Assembly: GCA_004431415.1 (NCBI GenBank)
Contig: QPMI01000364.1
Location: 1 to 39,910 of the forward strand
Direction: 5' to 3'
DNA from: Cyanophora paradoxa
Lineage: Eukaryota; Glaucocystophyceae; Cyanophorales; Cyanophoraceae
DNA: 39,910 nucleotides
Positions within the stretch are counted from its first letter, which is position 1, and each line of letters starts with the position of its first letter. The position numbers were made by a program, and so were the translations under genes. Positions 37,601-39,910 of the stretch are shown here, piece by piece. The notes below the pieces were generated by a model. That model was not told where the DNA came from. It did not search any database and saw only the letters and a list, made by a program, of their open reading frames with translations.

Positions 37601-39910
37601 GTCCGTGGAATCAGTCTCGCTGCGCAACGTGCGCGGGTCATTGAGACGGGGCTCCGCCTTCGTTCGCAGGTACGCTAAGTACGTCGGGCTGGATCTCAAT
37701 CGCGATGCCGACCTGCTCTGGCTCGCCTACTCGGGCCTCCACGCGCCGCTGCCCCCGGGGTGGACCACGCACGACGACGCGGAGACGGGCGCGCCCTACT
37801 TCTACAACGAGGCGAGCGGCCAGAGCAGCTACGAGGTGCGCCGGCCAGCGCCGCCGCGCGGCGGGCGGCTCCTGACGCAGGGGGGCAGCACCCGGCGGAC
37901 GCGCCGATGCGGTTCATGGTGCAGTTCCTGCGGGATCACCGGGAAGAGATGCACGCCTCGCTCGGCGTGCTCGACCTGCGCCGCCAGCTCCGCGCCGAGA
38001 TGGACGCCCGCTGGCACCTGGAGAACAAGCTCCGCCGCGCCGCCGACGTCGCCGCGCAGCAGGCGATGGAGTTCAAGGCGCAGCTCGAGGCGGCGCGGGC
38101 GGAGGCGGAGCGGCAGCTCGCGGAGGCGCACGCGGAGACGCTCCTCGTGCGGGCGCAGCTGCACCCCGACGACGTCGAGAAGGCCGGCGCCGCCATCGCC
38201 GCCCGCCGCGCCGAGAGGCCGCCCGCAACCGCGCGGGCGGCCCCCGCCCGGCCCCGGCCCCGGCCCCGGCCCGGCCTCGGCGGGGAGGTGTGGCGGGACG
38301 CGCTGGAGGCGGCGCAGCGGCGGCACGCGGCGGCGCTGGAGGACGCGCGGCTCGCGCACGCGACGGCGGAGGCGGTGCTGCGCAAGGACATCGAGGCGGC
38401 CCGCGAGGAGGCCCGCCGCGAGGGCGCCATCGCCCTCGCCGCCCTCGAGGGCGCCCTCGAGCAGCTCCGCGAGGACAAGCGGGGCGTGGAGCGGGAGCGC
38501 GAGTCGCTGCGGGAGGCCGTGCAGGCCGCCGAGCGCGCGCTGCGCACGGCCGAGGACGAGCGCCTCGGGCTGCAGGAGCGGCTCGTGGAGAGCCGGCAGG
38601 CGCAGACGCGGCTGCAGGCGCGGGAGGGGGAGCAGGAGGAGGCCAAGGCGGCGCTGGCGCGGCGGGTGGAGGAGGTGCAGGGCCACGTGCGCCGCGTGGA
38701 GGAGCTCCTCGCGGGGCGCACGGCGGAGGCGCTGGCGCTGCAGGGGAGGCTGGCGGAGCTCGAGGGGGAGCTCGGGGAGGAGCGGGAGAAGAGCAAGCGG
38801 CTCGGGGAGATGCTCGAGCGCGCCGCCACCGAGTTCGGCGAGGAGCGCGACCTCATGCGCACCCGGTGCGCGCCCCGCCGGCTCCCCGCCCCGCCCCGCC
38901 GCGCCCGCCGAGGCGCGGGGGCAGGCTGCAGGCGGCGGAGGCGGTGTACGAGGAGGAGAAGGCGCGGGCGCGGGGCGAGGTGGCGGAGGCGCAGGCGGCG
39001 CTCGAGGCGCAGCGGGGCGAGACGGGGCGGGCGGAGGCGAGGGTGGCGGAGCTGCGGGGCGAGCTGGCGCGCGCCGGCGAGCTCATCGCCGACCTCGAGG
39101 CCAAGGTCGCCGACGCAGACGCCACCCTCGGCCAGAAGGTCCGCCCGCCCGCCCCGCCCGCCCGCCCCGGGGGCCGGGGAGTGACGGCGGGGACAGTACA
39201 AGCTGGTGGTGACGGGCCTGGAGGTGGAGAAGCGGGCGCTGGAGCAGCGGCTGGACAAGGTCAGCCGGGCGGCGAGCGAGGCGGCGGCGGCGCACGGCGA
39301 GGAGGCCGCCACGCTGCGCTCCGACGCGGCGGCGGCCAAGGGCGAGGCGGCCGACCTGCGGCACAGGCTCCAGCTCGCCCTCGCCGAGGCGCGCCGCGCG
39401 GGGCGGGGCGGGGCGGGGCTCCGGGGCGGGGCTGACGCGCGCGGCAGAAAGAGGAGGTGATCGCGTCGGCGGAGCGGTTCCAGGCGACGATGGAGGGGGC
39501 GATGGCGCAGCAGCGGGCCGGCGAGGAGGCGCGCGTCGGGGAGCTCGAGGCGCGGCACGAGCGCGAGCGCTCGGAGTGGCGTGTCCTCCTCTCGAAGGAG
39601 CAGGAGGAGCGGCGCGTCGAGGTCGCCGCCGCCGTGCGCGCCATCGCCGAGGAGAAGCTCAAGACCGCCGAGGCGCTCGCCGCCGCTAAGGTCGCCGTCG
39701 AGCGCCTCGCCGCCGAGCTCGAGGAGCGCACAGCGGCGATGCGCGCCGCCGCCAAGCTCGACCCCGAGAAGCTCGCGGAGCTGGTCGAGGGCGTGCGGGG
39801 CGAGATGCGCGCCGAGGTCGCCGAGGCGGTGGCCCGCCTGCGCGAGGAGGCGGCGGAGGAGGTGGCGGCGCTGCGGGCGGAGGCGCGGGAGGCGCAGGAG
39901 CGCTGGCGGG

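Overview
This window is nuclear DNA from a GC-rich, intron-dense, gene-dense eukaryotic microbe, most likely a flagellated microalga or related protist. The evidence is an H2A gene with introns and a histone 3' stem-loop, eukaryote-only genes (VMP1, ADCK1-type UbiB kinase, GID8, a CEP164-like WW/coiled-coil protein, a CAT-type amino acid transporter), and spliceosomal introns in nearly every gene. Most introns are about 45-90 bp with C-rich bodies. The lineage cannot be fixed from the sequence; the compact GC-rich style is compatible with, for example, a pelagophyte or haptophyte. About 22-24 of the roughly 80 introns I could place by reading frame and protein homology begin with GC rather than GT. 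Both classes share a loose GYNNGC donor.

Layout. 1-387 (-): DUF423/TMEM256-like membrane protein, cut by the window edge. 616-1186 (+): small single-TM protein. 1538-3024 (-): metallophosphoesterase of the PAP28/29 type. 3637-5911 (+): ADCK1-like kinase. 5912-7100: gene-free, with an island of concatenated short palindromes. 7101-9510 (+): repeat protein with eleven GGFxFxxGERR-type units. 9622-11509 (-): SAM methyltransferase. 11561-13625 (+): VMP1. 13626-16320: a second palindrome island, split by a 1,565-bp CACTA-like non-autonomous DNA transposon with 18-bp terminal inverted repeats and a TCG target duplication. 16321-16881 (+): histone H2A, followed by a canonical stem-loop. 17390-17670: chimeric pseudogene made of fragments from the first 2 kb of the window. 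17816-21830 (+): cationic amino acid transporter in about 27 exons. 22053-23264 (+): GID8.

From 22824 to about 31901 a 4.54-kb block is present twice in tandem. Each copy holds a four-TM protein gene (-) and a Pro/Ala-rich coiled-coil gene (+). The outer ends cut GID8 and an IQ-motif gene, so intact GID8 lies at the left, the intact IQ gene at the right, and 5'-less pieces of both at the central junction. The copies differ almost only by single-base changes in G/C homopolymers, which points to long-read consensus error in at least one copy. To the right lie a three-TM protein (32392-32992, +), a membrane-embedded patatin-like lipase (33048-37005, -), and the start of a CEP164-like protein (37422 to the end, +).

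The genes do not form a pathway or operon. Common themes are membrane lipid handling (VMP1, patatin, ADCK1-type kinase), ubiquitin ligase function (GID8) and cilium biology (CEP164-like). The most unusual things are the intron donor usage, the palindrome islands with the transposon nested in one of them, the tandem duplication, and the GERR-repeat protein.
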